A stretch of DNA of 64,000 nt from Clitoria ternatea. Taxonomy: Eukaryota > Streptophyta > Magnoliopsida > Fabales > Fabaceae. The stretch is from positions 148,990,501 to 149,054,500 of the forward strand of contig CM075670.1 of the NCBI GenBank assembly GCA_037962975.1, in the 5' to 3' direction. Shown here piece after piece: positions 32,942 through 44,634 of the stretch. The translations under genes and the position numbers were made by a program. The notes under the pieces were generated by a model. That model did no database searches and had not been told where the DNA came from. It was given only the letters and a program-made list of their open reading frames with translations. Numbering within the stretch: the stretch's first letter is position 1; every line of letters begins with the position of its first letter.

Positions 32942-34382
32942 AGAAGGGTATCTTCATTTTATGATGTTAACATTTTATCATGATCAAATAATCCTACACA
33001 TAACCATGTTTCATGTTTGTGTGATAAAGCATATGTATCCTTTCTTTACATACTCAGATAACATGGTATCAAATTTGAATTTTGTGAAGTGAGTTACAAT
33101 TGTTGGTCGAGTTACCTATATGATACTCCCTCTAGGTTTTTTTAAAATATATTATTGAACTAACATACCTGAACCAAAACTAGAGGCGATCTAATGGTAA
33201 ATGTTGAATACCTGAGGGTGAACTAGCCAATGACAAAACACAAAGCTTAAAGATCGAAAATGGCAAGGTTAACAACTAGGCTTATAATATATCCCATGGC
33301 AAGCCAATGATTCTGGTAGCTACAGAGGCTTATCCAATGTCCATAACAATTTGCATATAACAAAGAATTTCCATTTAAGTGTTATTTTGTAGACAATGTC
33401 AAAATCTAGCATACTTACATGTGTACTGAAACTCAATTGTAAAACCAAGTTACATGTAAAAATATCAGTTATAGAGGAGTGGATGAATAGTTCCAACAAT
33501 TCCTTTTTTTGGCCATTAGGGACAGAAATAGGTCATCTACACAAGAAGCTATTGTGTGAATAGAAACCGACGCATGACTATGGAATTTTTTAAAACACTT
33601 AATTTAAAAGAGAGTTAGCTTCTTTTAACGTGAAAGTGACAAGGATAAAATTATATGCAATGTGGATGAGAAAGACATTGATGCACATCTAAGGGTAAGC
33701 AAATATTGTTAAAAGTTTAGAATTGAAAAGAAATAAGCTAATCTAAATGAATCTAAGAATTGTTTCATATTTGTTAGTTGCTTAACCTTCAAAACAAATT
33801 CAATTATATGTTTTAGTTAAGAATAGGTCCAAGAATGCATGTTACAATTCCGCTATTGTAATTAGCTTGATGATATTCATTGACTTTTACTGTTGTATAT
33901 TGTCTTTTTTCCCTTGTATCCTAAATTTGGATCCCGAATTTGTTTTCTAATGAGAAGTGCTACATGTTTTGTAAAACTGCAAGTCCCTTCAACTGTACAG
34001 TTTTACTTTTTGTATAGAGCTTTTTTCCTTTCTTATAGAAGCCTTTTAATTACATGATTGTACAAGCTAGCTGTATCTTTAGATTATTTAATGGACTAGA
34101 TATATGGTTAATTCTGTTGGAGTAGCTTGTTTATTTTCTTTTATTTTATTTTTAGTTAACTATTTTCTATTTCTTAAAAAAGACGTAAACAACATGCAAC
34201 TCTCTTTTATCAGTATTTTCCATATTAGTTATTTTGGATCCTATTTTTTTTGTAATCCTTGTTCTTGGAATGCTCTTTTTGTGGTTATTGTCTCTGTTGG
34301 TGCTTTGTTATGTGAAAAGACATCTCTAAGATTAGAAATTTTTCTCAATGTACATTACTGATGGTTCGGAGAACAAACTTAG
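32942..34382. other. Intergenic DNA, nothing recognised
   Basis: AT-rich, no conserved motifs, inverted repeats or splice pattern seen. The hydrophobic 85-residue frame at 34104-34361 has low-complexity composition and no recognisable similarity. Confidence 0.4.
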
Positions 34383-35300
34383 AAAGGGGGGGTTGAATAA
34401 GTCTGTTCACTTTTTAAACCAAAAAGTGATATTTAAACGTTTAAAGCATTATGCAACGGACCAAACTTTCGAGAAGTAGAGAGTGTGATACTTTGATTGA
34501 GTGAACGTATTTTAGTCAAAGTTTTACTATCAATTTTAACAATCATAATGCACCAGACCTTTGATAGTAAAGAGTAAGAGAGAAAGAGACAATACACAAG
34601 CAATTTATATTGGTTTACCTTTAACTAGGAGACTACATCCAGTACCTTCAAATTTGAAAGATTTCCACTATGTAAAAACTTTTACATAAACAGCCTAGAC
34701 CGAGCCTACAAGTATTATTGACTCCAGCCACTCCTGGCTTAAGTACAACCCGTGCTTCAAGTATTCTTGACACCGGTCACTCCTGGCCCCTAAGTATTCT
34801 TGAGTCTAGCCACTCCTGGCTTAAACACACCCCGTGCTTCTGAGTATTCTTGATACCGGCCATTCCTAGCCATGAGTAATCTTGACTCCGACCACTCCTA
34901 ACCTAAGCATACCCCATGCTTTTGAGTATTCTTGACATCAACCACTCTTGGCCACGAGTATTCTTGACTCCGGCCACTCCTGGCCTAAGCACAACACGTG
35001 CTTTGACACACCAGACCCCTCTAGATTCCTATGAGTATTCTTTTATAGCACCTACTCCTGGGGCAGACCCAAGTATTCTTTCATGAGCCACTCTTGGCTC
35101 AAACCCCAAGTATTCTTTCAAAAGTCACTCCAGGCCAACATTGTTTCCCATACTAACAGAGTTTGACAGTATACCATACCTGTACTACGAGAGGATTGAA
35201 AGAATTAGCTCAAATAAAGTAAGCCCCTTGACTTAGTAGAGCTAAGTGATAAACCACGAAAATGGGTTTGTAAAGAATGAGAGGGCTTAATTTTCCCATA
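34383..35300. repeat. LTR-like non-coding sequence with ~55-bp tandem repeats
   Basis: Begins with AGAAAGGGGGGGTTGAATAA, a phrase often found at plant LTR starts after a polypurine tract. From about 34690 to 35160 it has about eight diverged copies of a unit containing GAGTATTCTTGACTCCGGCC and ACTCCTGGCCTAAGCAC. No coding capacity. Confidence 0.5.
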
Positions 35301-36850
35301 GGGCTCAGTACATTCAAAAGTGAAAGATGATTGGAAAATGTACTAAGCCAGAAAACATGACTTGGGATAATGTGAATTTAAGTGCACGAAGGCATATCCC
35401 AAGTTACTATGGCATCTAAGTGGTTTTGTTCATAATAATATATCAAACACGGGGAGTTTTTATAATAAGAATTTTTCATAATCCAAGTTTTGATGATTCC
35501 AAAAATGTGTTTTAAAAATATTAAAGCATTGATAATCTAAAATCAGTTTTTGTAATCAAATAAGGTATTTGATTAGGAGCAAGGTAATCAATTAAGGTAT
35601 TCAATTAAGTCCCACAAAACAAATTTTGAAATTATTTGAAATAGAGCTAATCGAATAAGGTAAAATCTGGACGAATTTTTCTGAAATAGAACCTTGCTAA
35701 TCGATTAAGGTAATCGATTAAGACGATTCTGGAATTTTCAAAATCAAATCAGAACGTTGCTAATCGAATAGGATAATTCTGGACCAATTTTTAGTGAAGC
35801 AGAATATTGCTATTCAAATAAGGTATTCGAATACACTGGGTAAATTTGACTGATTCTTATTTTTTTTACTAAACTTAAGGGATATTTAAATGGAATCAAA
35901 TGTGAAAATAATCAGATTACAGCGGCTAGTTATCTCTTGAAACACTACAAATAGAGGCCTAAGTCCTCATTGAAAATAACATTCATATGCATTAACTTTC
36001 TTATTCTTTCTCATACGTTTTCAAGAGGCAAAGTTTTGGCAAATATTTTCTATGCATTTAACTTTCTTATTTTGCTCTTGAAGAGAGCTACATTCTTTGA
36101 GTAAGTTATTTTCTTTGTGCTTTTATTTTCAAACTTGCTTTATCAAAGAGAATTTCATTTTTGATCTACTTTTTCTACACTTAAATTTTCTAAAACAGCT
36201 TTATCAAAAAGAGAGCTACATTCTTTAAAGTTAATCATACTTGATTTGCGCTTTTAAACTTCTTATCTACTCTATTAAGAGAGTTTTATTGTTGCTTCTA
36301 ATTTGAAAAATCTACTCTATAAAGAGAGCTACATCTTGTTATTCTTATCACATTACTTCTTCTCTTGCTTTGTTTATCATTGTAAGGGGAGTAGAAAAGG
36401 TTTTGCTTTATTCATTCATAAATTGAGTTGAAAGCATTGTTACAAAGGCAAGGTTGTGGCCTTTGGGGGTTGAGTAAGAATTGTGAGAACAATAAAAGTG
36501 AGGGATAAAGTTCTTGGTAGGGAAATCAAGAGACTTGTATTGCTCATCTTGTAAATCTCAAATTCTTAATGAAAAATCTCAAGTGGTTTACTTGGGGCCT
36601 GGACGTAGGGGTTTCTGAACCAGGATAAAATTTGAGTGTGTCATTCTCTCTCTTCCCTTACTCTATTTAATTTCAAGTTGTTTATTTGCTTTACCTTCTT
36701 GCTTTAATCGCTACTATTTATTTATTGTGATACTTATTTCTTCATCTTTTTAAATAAGGTAAAGTAAAGTTGAAATTAATTTCTAAAAAGGTATCAATTC
36801 ACCCCTCCTCTTGAGTCATTGAGGCCACTTGGTTAACACTAAGAAGAGAG
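35301..36850. repeat. LTR or leader-like sequence (possibly Ty1/copia, SIRE-like)
   Basis: From 35540 to 35850 it carries several variants of TAATCGATTA (TAATCGATTAAGG, TAATCGAATAAGG, TATTCGAATAC), a palindrome I associate with legume copia LTRs. Three GAGAGCTACATTCTT-type repeats follow (36073-36340), then a leader-like GGGGCCTGGACGTAGG (36595). Around 36780-36805 the reverse complement reads CTCAAGAGGAGGGGTGAATT, similar to the 34383 phrase but opposite in orientation. Family assignment is uncertain. Confidence 0.35.
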
Positions 36851-37169
36851 GTAAGTGCACACAGCGAGCTTTCATTATCTTCATGGCAGATCTTTCAGGT
36901 AGAGTTACTCATTGTTGAGTAAACTGTCATTTCTTCATTTCGTATGAGCTTGAGTGCATGAACGTTTTGATGGTTGTTCATGATTTTTCTTCCTCTTCCA
37001 TTACACTTTTATGGTGTATTCTAGCTCATCTTTTTCTTTTTAAGAGCTCTCTCTCTTTTTCATTTTTCTCTCTTATATTTCTTTTGATCCTCAAATCTCA
37101 ATCAAGAAATGATTTTTCTCTCCTCATATTTTTCTCCTATATTTTTCAAGAGGCTTAACACTTGAAGAG

Positions 37170-37254
37170 TGTCACGGGGGTGCCGCGGCGCGAACTGGCA
37201 GTGAAGATAAAAACAAAGTGGTGTGGAAATAAAACAATAAAAATAAAAGAAGAT
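37170..37254. repeat. Left part of an older LTR-like sequence split by the Tekay element
   Basis: Starts about TGTCACGGGGGTGCCGCGGC and ends with the target AAGAT (37250-37254). It continues after the insertion at 47216. Confidence 0.5.
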
Positions 37255-39860
37255 TGTAACATCCCAATTTTGAAGTTAAATACCGAATGAAATAAACCAT
37301 TAAGACCTTGATTTCAAAGTGGGAAGATAATTGTTAATTATAATCAATTTAATTTAAGGAATAATGACAAATTAATTTAGTTGGTAAAAGATGGCTGCTT
37401 GTGATTGGTGAGTCACGTGAGTGGACTGCGATTCACGTTTTCCCATCCCACTTCCTTCTCTTCGCATGCATATACATATACCCTGTATCACCGTGATATT
37501 TATCCTTCCTTACTGCTTCATCCTCTCTTTTCTTCTTCTTCGTCTTCGTCCTCTTTTCTTCCCCTATTTTTATTCTTCGTTTCTGGGGATCACGACGACA
37601 GTACTGGAGAAAGGTCATAGCCCCTCCGACTGGTGAAGGACGATCACTAAAGCAGAGGAAGAACAACTCCCCATCCCCGAGCCGATTGCAGGGTACGACG
37701 GTGCGAAGGGGGACTGGACGAGTCAGAAAGGGCGTTAGACCAAACGTCGGAGAGCAGAAGAGCTTCTTGAGTTCCTTCGGTAGGTAGGGGGCGCTTGCAT
37801 GTCAAATGCATGGTCCACGAACGGTACCAGATGAATGTACTGCTTTAAGTGTATGCATGTGTCTGTGACGACTGCGTATTATGCATGATTGTTGATCTTG
37901 GACTCCATGTGTATGATAGTAGTATCTTGTTAATAGTTATACAATAATTGCATGCAATCAAGATGGTGGTAATGTAGTCTGTTGGCCTTTCTGATATAGA
38001 CGAGTGTGATGCACGGTTCTATTACTGTTAATACCGTGAGACATGAATGTGTGGCTGTTAGTTGATTCGTTCGATGTTATTACTCTGAACTGTTGATTGT
38101 TGTGCATGCTGGTGTGATTGACAAGGTAAATATAGGGACTATATTGAATCGGTTTCTACCTTGATGGTTACGAAAGAGGTATCGGTTGAGTAACGATGCT
38201 TGCTGGTAAAACGCATAAGTTGCATGTGTAGGAATGGGGTGACCCGTGGAAGGTCAAGAGCCCCGAAGGAATGGCTTCCAGCTACAGACCTTGGCTAGAT
38301 CCTGTGAGAGCTCGTGGTAGCCGTGGGAGCTAGAGATGAGTCTCGAGACGTCAATGGGAGGCCGGTACCACGCGGGAAGAGCTGATGGACGAGCGGCCAG
38401 TAAGGGGGAAACTGTAACTGAAAGTAATTACTTAAGTCGGATCCGCAGGCATGCATGTAGATATGATGTTGATTAGGATAGTACGCGTGGCATGTGTTGG
38501 GTGTTATGAATGAATTCCGAGTGTGCGGATGCATGTGTATGTGTGAATAAGGATGAACTTTATGTAGTATGTATGTGAGTGTATGTTATTGATATTATTC
38601 TAATTTGCATGGCCTTAGTTTAATCTAAATGCGACTGAGTGAACGTAAGTGTGCGTACTGACATTGATACCGAGTCATTGACTGTCATTTTGTATGTAAA
38701 AGCTCACCCCTACTATGGCTACATTTTTTAGTGAATATCTCTCGGAATGAAGGATGAAGGAGGAGCTGAGTGCAGAGTGGAGCATTCGAGCGCTGTTGAA
38801 TATATGTGTATATGTATATACTGTATATAAGATCTTGTTAAGCCTTGGCTGGCTCGTATGTTGGTTTTAGTCCCTTACATTAGAACTTGAACCCTCTTGG
38901 GTAGAGAGAACATGATGATGCATTTATAATTATTTAAATACATCCTTATATATATATATTGTGTGTTTATCCTACGCTATGAGTGATGTCCGAGTGATAA
39001 ATATGGGTGTACAGGTATACTTTCCGAGCGTATGAGGTCGGTGTGACTATGGGTAGAAGCGGAGCTAAGTTGTTGTTGGGGAAAGCGAGATAGGGAGATA
39101 TTCCGAGTGATAAGGAGTCGGATAACACCAAGTGAGTGAGGTCATATAGCCTGGAGCGGGAATTGGTTTGAATTCTTTAAGTGATATCTGTGAGATTTTC
39201 CCGAGTGGAGATTAATCAACGATTTCCGATTGAGAATCCGCCGAGTAAGAGTTCATCGACTAGGGAACGACGCCTAAGACTCTAAGTGGGCCCATAGTAA
39301 TAAATTAGTAAGTAGCTAGAGCACCCGAGCACGCCTTGACTTAGTGGGAAAATCAGAGTAGGAAATATTATGGTCACCGAGTGAAAAGTGAGTGAAATGT
39401 CCCGAGTGGCGTGATGGGCATGAAAGTTATTCCAAGTGAGAAGTCTTCATGGATTCCGAGTGAGCGGCTTTGGGGATCATTTTCAGGTTGCCAATATATA
39501 TATATATACATAATCCGATCGAGTGAAGCTATAGAGTGTGATAGGCTGTCTGGATGAAACTAGTATGTATTAGGGTCAATCCGAGTGAATTAAGAAGTGG
39601 ACCTTCCCGAGCGAACCATACGCATGAAATTCGAGTGGGGAAAATACCGAGTGGAGTGACAGGATGTCGAGTGTATTTTCGCTTAAGGGCTTCCCCTTTC
39701 GCTGTGCATTTGCCCATTTTCCTTGTCTTTTTCCCCTCCTTTTTCCTTGTTGCGCCCGGTTTTTGTTATTCGAGCAGATTATGTACGATTTATTAACTTT
39801 AGAATTTGGAAAAATTTCCCTGTTGGTTTAATTTATTTAATTAAAAATTAGGGTGTTACA
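37255..39860 (+). repeat. 5' LTR of chromovirus 2 (2606 bp)
   Basis: TGTAACATCCC to GGGTGTTACA. The 3' copy at 44616-47215 is nearly the same, with scattered mainly transition differences and a shorter TATATA tract. The 5-bp duplication AAGAT flanks the whole element (37250-37254 and 47216-47220). The 3' half carries an array of CCGAGTGA-like words (38990-39680). A CT-rich leader (37510-37590) is followed by a splice-donor-like site near 37784. Confidence 0.95.
37780..37789 (+). other. Predicted splice donor in the LTR leader, chromovirus 2
   Basis: CGGTAG|GTAGGG, with the best cut at 37784 and an alternative at 37780. It follows a CT-rich leader as in chromovirus 1. The 3' LTR keeps the same sequence. 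The matching acceptor is TTAATTTCAG ending at 40141. Confidence 0.4.
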
Positions 39861-39861
39861 T

Positions 39862-39880
39862 TTTGGTACCAGAGCAGACC
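39862..39880 (+). other. Primer binding site of chromovirus 2
   Basis: TTTGGTACCAGAGCAGACC begins one or two bases after the LTR. It differs by T-to-C from the initiator-tRNA-Met site TGGTATCAGAGC. Confidence 0.75.
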
Positions 39881-40131
39881 GAAAGGTCCAAGGCCAAGGT
39901 ATGCTTACCGAGTGTGAGCGGTTGTGTGTATTATGATCGAATGGTCATCATTATTGTGATATTGTTGAACCTGATTGATACTGTGATATTGATTTATGGA
40001 TAGGAGGTTGTTCCTCCTGGTCCGACTGATTGTGTAACATATAGAAATGGCATAATGTGCTAAGTTACTGAATGTTAGGCTGAGATACGATCGGTAGTAA
40101 GTGACTTGGTATACTTATCCTTGAAGGGGTG

Positions 40132-40141
40132 TTAATTTCAG
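40132..40141 (+). other. Predicted splice acceptor before gag, chromovirus 2
   Basis: TTAATTTCAG is followed by GATAAAGG and the gag ATG at 40150. Joined to the donor at 37784 it would remove 2358 bp, including the rest of the LTR and the primer binding site. Confidence 0.5.
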
Positions 40142-40149
40142 GATAAAGG

Positions 40150-41034
40150 ATGACGAATCGCCAAAGCATGGAGGCCATAGCCACAACCTTCCAACGTTTT
40201 GCTAATGTGTTCAAGAGACAGGGCCAACAACGAGCTGAAGGAGGCCAAGTGTTGGACCGCTTCCTGAAAAGGAAGCCGAGTGAATTTCAAGGAGGGCGTA
40301 ACCCTGAGGCAGCTTTTAAATGGACTCAAGAGCTGGAAAGGATTTTTGGGGGTCTTCACTGTATCGAGGCCCAAAAGGTAGAATATGCAGTGTATATGCT
40401 GCGAGATGAGGCGGAGAACTGGTGGAAGATAGCCAGAAACCAATTTCCTGACGATGATACTCAGCTGACCTGGAACAATTTCAAGACATGCTTCTTAGAG
40501 AAGTACTTCCCCGACACAGTAAGGAGTCGGAAGGAATTGGAGTTTATGGAGTTGAAACAGGGTTCCATGACTGTGGAAGAATACGCGGCCAGATTCGAAG
40601 AATTGTGTCTATTCTACCCACCCTTCCAATAACCGGGGATGGAGAACTCCAAGTGCCTTAAATTCGAGAATGGATTGAGGTCAGATATTAAGAGAGCCTG
40701 CAGATACCAAGAGATTAGGAGTTTTCCTGCATTGGTGAATAAGTGTAGAATATTTGAAGAAGATGACAAGGCCCACTCAGGCCAGAACAGTAGAGCAGGT
40801 TCCTCCTTGAGGCCTCAACAGTCACGCTTCAAGAGGCCAGGTAACATGGGAAGAAATGGACCCTTTACTAGATATCAAGATCGCAGTAACCAAGGGAGAC
40901 AGATGAGTGGACGACCAAAATATGGCAAGTGTTTTAAATGTGGTGGCGACCACTTTGCTCAGAATTGCATTAGTGCAGATGTCAAGTGTTTTCATTGCAA
41001 GGAGAAGGGGCACATTCGCCCTGACTGCCCCTAA
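40150..41034 (+). pseudogene. Gag of chromovirus 2
   Basis: The ATG at 40150 begins MTNRQSMEAIATTFQRFANV. The gag domain follows (VLDRFLKRKPSEFQGGRNPE, YMLRDEAENWW, NNFKTCFLEKYFPD, FMELKQGSMTVEEYAARFEE). A TAA at 40630-40632 breaks the frame; it resumes as KCLKFENGLRSDIKRACRYQ. The nucleocapsid has CFKCGGDHFAQNC (one residue shorter than a standard CCHC knuckle) and CFHCKEKGHIRPDC. A second TAA at 41032-41034 ends this frame. Gag would form the particle; two stops make the copy defective. Confidence 0.85.
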
Positions 41035-41658
41035 CTCTGTCAAACAAGTACCAATGTGTGTCAGGGAGGTTTCCAGGTGAGGAGCCGTGGAAACAATGGT
41101 CAAAGCTCGGGGGGCGGAAGCAACAGAGCCAGAGGAAATATGATGGTTGCCCCAAATAATCGGAGGAGAAACACCGATCAACCAGCTGCTGGGAGAGTCT
41201 ACGCCATCAGTGCTGAGGAAGCTGCACAGGCGAACGACTTAGTACAAAGTAAGTGCCTACTCGGTAAATATACACTTAGTGTAATTTTTGATTCTGGAGC
41301 CACCCACTCCTTCGTAGCTGATGAGTGTGTGAGACGATTGCGATTACCGACTGTGGATATGGATCGGATTTTGGAAGTAGCCAACCCGACTGGCCCTAAG
41401 GTGTTGACATCAACGATGTGTAAGGACGTAATGTTTGTGTTGGACGATCGGAGTTTTACCTTCGATCTTGTGTGCGTGCCTTTGAAGGGCCTTGATATCG
41501 TGCTCGGTGTAGATTGGCTTTCAGCCAACAAGGTGTTAGTGGATTGTAGAAACCGAAGGATAATCTTCCCGAGGAAGCACAATGAGGACTACACGGCACA
41601 AGGTATAGCTCAACTGTTTATGATGATTTGTTTAACCGAGGGTGAGAGTAAAGCCTGA
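41035..41658 (+). pseudogene. Protease of chromovirus 2
   Basis: The 41056-41658 frame includes LGKYTLSVIFDSGATHSFVA, the retropepsin site with an intact DSG, and LKGLDIVLGVDWLSANKVLV, the conserved end of the domain. It is closed by a TGA at 41656-41658, where the downstream DEIPTVCEFPEVFPEDVP normally continues in frame toward reverse transcriptase. Confidence 0.85.
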
Positions 41659-43020
41659 GTGGACGAAATTCCGACTGTCTGTGAATTCCCAGAGGTGTTT
41701 CCCGAGGATGTACCGAGTGTCCCTCCCAATAGAGAAGTCGAATTCTCTATAGACCTGATCCCTGGAGCCGAGCCAGTCTCCAGTGCACCTTATAGAATGT
41801 CCCCAACAGAATTGGCCGAGTTGAAGAAGCAGGTGGATGAGTTACTCGGAAAATAATTCATTAGGCCGAGTGTGTCACCATAGGGTGCACCTGTACTGCT
41901 TGTTAAGAAGAAGGATGGCAGCATGAGACTATGTATAGATTACCGACAGCTAAACAAACTCACAATTAAGAATCGGTACCCATTGCCCAGAATTGACGAT
42001 CTAATTGACCAGCTGCGTGGCGCTTCAGTCTTCTCCAAGATCGATTTACGATCGGGATACCACCAAATCCTGGTGAAGGACTCAGACATTCCTAAAACTG
42101 CCTTTAGGACTCGGTATGGCCACTACGAGTATGTAGTGATGCCGTTCGGTGTGACAAACGCCCCTGCTCTCTTCATGAATTACATGAACAACATATTCCA
42201 CCCATATCTAGACCGATTTGTTGTAGTTTTCATTAATGATATCCTAATCTACTCTAAGACTCCTGAGGAGCATGAAGAACACCTCCGAGCGGTACTTCAA
42301 GTGTTGAAGGAGAAGCAGTTGTTTGCAAAGCTCTCAAAGTGCGATTTCTGGATGGATAAGATCCACTTCCTTGGACATGTGATTTCCGAGGAAGGTGTCT
42401 CGGTGGACCCTTTGAAAGTAGCAGCTATAATGGCGTGGGAGAGACCCAAGTCGGTCTCGGAGATAAGGAGCTTTATGGGCCTGGCTGGTTATTATAGAAG
42501 ATTCATTGAGGGTTTTTCTAAGTTGGCCTTGCCACTGACTAAATTGACTCGGAAAAACATTCCCTTCGTATGGAGTTCCGAGTGCGAGAGCAGTTTCCGA
42601 GAGCTGAAAGACAAGTTGACGACTGCTCCAGTGTTGGCCTTACTTAACTTGCAAGAGAGCTTGGTTTACTGTGATGCGTCAGGACTCGGATTAGGATGCG
42701 TGTTAATGCAGAAAGACCGAGTGATAGCATATGCCTCTCGACAATTGAGACCTCACAAACAACATTACCCGACCCAAGACTTAGAGCTGGCAGCCGTAGT
42801 CTTTGCATTGAAGATCTGGAGGCATTATTTGTTCGGGTCCAGATTTGAAGTATACAGTGATCACAAGAGCCTCAAATACTTATTCGACCAAAAGGAGCTG
42901 AATATGAGGCAGAGGAGATGGATGGAATTTTTAAAAGATTATGATTTCGAGCTAAAGTACCATCCGGGTAAGGCAAACGTTGTTGCCGACGCGTTGAGTC
43001 GGAAATCTCTCCATATAGCA
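41659..43020 (+). pseudogene. Reverse transcriptase and RNase H of chromovirus 2
   Basis: Begins DEIPTVCEFPEVFPEDVP. Stops lie at 41854-41856 (TAA) and 41881-41883 (TAG, an expected Trp). The rest is open from 41923: CIDYRQLNKLTIKNRYPLPR, VFSKIDLRSGYHQI and the palm motif, which reads VVVFINDILIYSK. The first Asp of the catalytic FIDD is Asn (AAT at 42235-42237), so even without stops the enzyme should be dead. RNase H follows with LVYCDASGLGLGCVL, YPTQDLELAAVVFALK, YSDHKSLKYLFDQKELNMRQ and a VVADALSRK end. Confidence 0.9.
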
Positions 43021-44634
43021 GTGATGATGGTAAGGGAAGTGGAGTTATTGGAACAGTTCCGAGACATGAACTTACATGTTGACATCCCCTCCTCTCAGAA
43101 AATAACAATCGGTACGTTGAGAATCGCCAATGAATTCCTGAAATCCGTGTACGAGCAGCAGCAGTCAGATTCCTACTTGGCTGAGATGAAGGAGACTCAG
43201 GCCAAAGGAAAGGACTTGTCCCTGACCGAGGGATCGGATGGAATCTTCCGAGTGAGAAACAGAATATATGTACCAGGTAGAGGAGAATTGAGAAGTATGG
43301 TGCTTGATAAAGCTCACAAGAGCTTGCTAAGTATCCACCCGGGTACCACGAAGATGTACCATGATCTAAGAGCACAATTTTGGTGGCCCGGATTAAAGAG
43401 GAATGTGGCAGAATACATGGCTCGGTGTATTACCTGTCAGAAATCGAAAGTTGAGCACCAGAAGCCATATGGTGCATTGCAACCCCTGGAGATTCCCGTG
43501 TGGAAATGGGACTCAATTGCCATGGACTTTGTCATGGGATTGCCAAAAAACCGAGCGGGCCATGATGCGATTTGGGTCATTGTTGACCGACTGACGAAGA
43601 GTGCATACTTCCTACCTGTGAATATGAGATACCCACTGCATAAGTTGGCCCAGATTTACATACGCGAAATTGTCCGACTGCATGGAGTGCCGACTTCTAT
43701 CGTATCGGATAGGGATCCTAGGTTCACGTCCCGGTTTTGGACCAGCCTACACTAGGAATTTGGTATGAAGCTTTGGCTAAGTTCTGCTTACCACCCCCAA
43801 TCGGATGGACAATCCGAGCGAACGATTCAAAGCCTGGAGGACTTGCTAAGGGCGTGTGTGTTGGAGCATGGTGGAAATTGGGAGCAGTACCTTCCCCTGA
43901 TCGAGTTTACATACAACAATAGCCACCACAACAGCATCGGTATGGCACCCTACGAAGCACTTTATGGTCGAAGATGCCGAACCCCACTCTGCTGGTCGGA
44001 AACGGGTGAGAGTCTGCTATTGGGGCCAGAAATTGTAAAGCAAACATCAGAACAGATTCGAGTGATAAGGGAAAGGATGAAGGCGTCTCAGGATAGGCAG
44101 AAGAGCTACCATGACAAACGAACCAAACCATTAGAGTTTTCAGTCGAAGACAGAGTGTTTTTGAAGACTTCAGCGAGTAAAGGAGTCGGGCGAGCCTTGA
44201 AAGGTGGGAAGTTGAGCCCCCGATACATTGGGCCTTATGAGGTGTTGGAACGAGTCGGCTCCATGGCATACCGAATAGCATTACCGACTCACTTATCCCG
44301 ATTGCATAACGTGTTTCATGTGTCCCAACTAAGGAAATATCTACATGATCCCAATCACACAATGCCTGATGAGGAAGTGGAAATCAAGGAAGACCTGACC
44401 ACTGTAGTTATACCGATTAGAATTGTTGACCGATCGGTAAAGCGTTTTAGGAGCAAGGACGTACAACTAGTTGAAGTGGAATGGCAACAGAACGGGACTA
44501 CCTCTTGTACCTGGGAACGCGAAGACGCATTGAGGCAGCAGTACCCCGAGTTGTTTAACCAAGGTGAGTTGCCGACTGAATTTCGAGGACGAAATTCTTT
44601 TGAGAGGGGGAGAACTGTAACATCCCAATTTTGA
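43021..44634 (+). pseudogene. Integrase with chromodomain-like tail, chromovirus 2
   Basis: The zinc region is intact (KAHKSLLSIHPGTTKMYHDL and CITCQKSK). Core residues are Asp in IAMDFVMGLP, Asp in VSDRDPRFTSRFW and Glu in QSERTIQSLED. One stop (TAG, 43753-43755) falls between the second and third. The C-terminal part has SPRYIGPYEVLERVGSMAYR, HLSRLHNVFHVSQLRKYL and a chromodomain-like VQLVEVEWQQNGTTSCTWE. The frame runs on through the polypurine tract and stops 19 bp inside the 3' LTR. Confidence 0.9.
44601..44615 (+). other. Polypurine tract of chromovirus 2
   Basis: TGAGAGGGGGAGAAC lies directly before the 3' LTR start. Confidence 0.8.

Noticed and set aside
37405..37666. 71-77-residue frames in both strands, repeated at 44766-44997
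   Set aside because: Both copies are the two LTRs of one element; the frames overlap the CT-rich leader.
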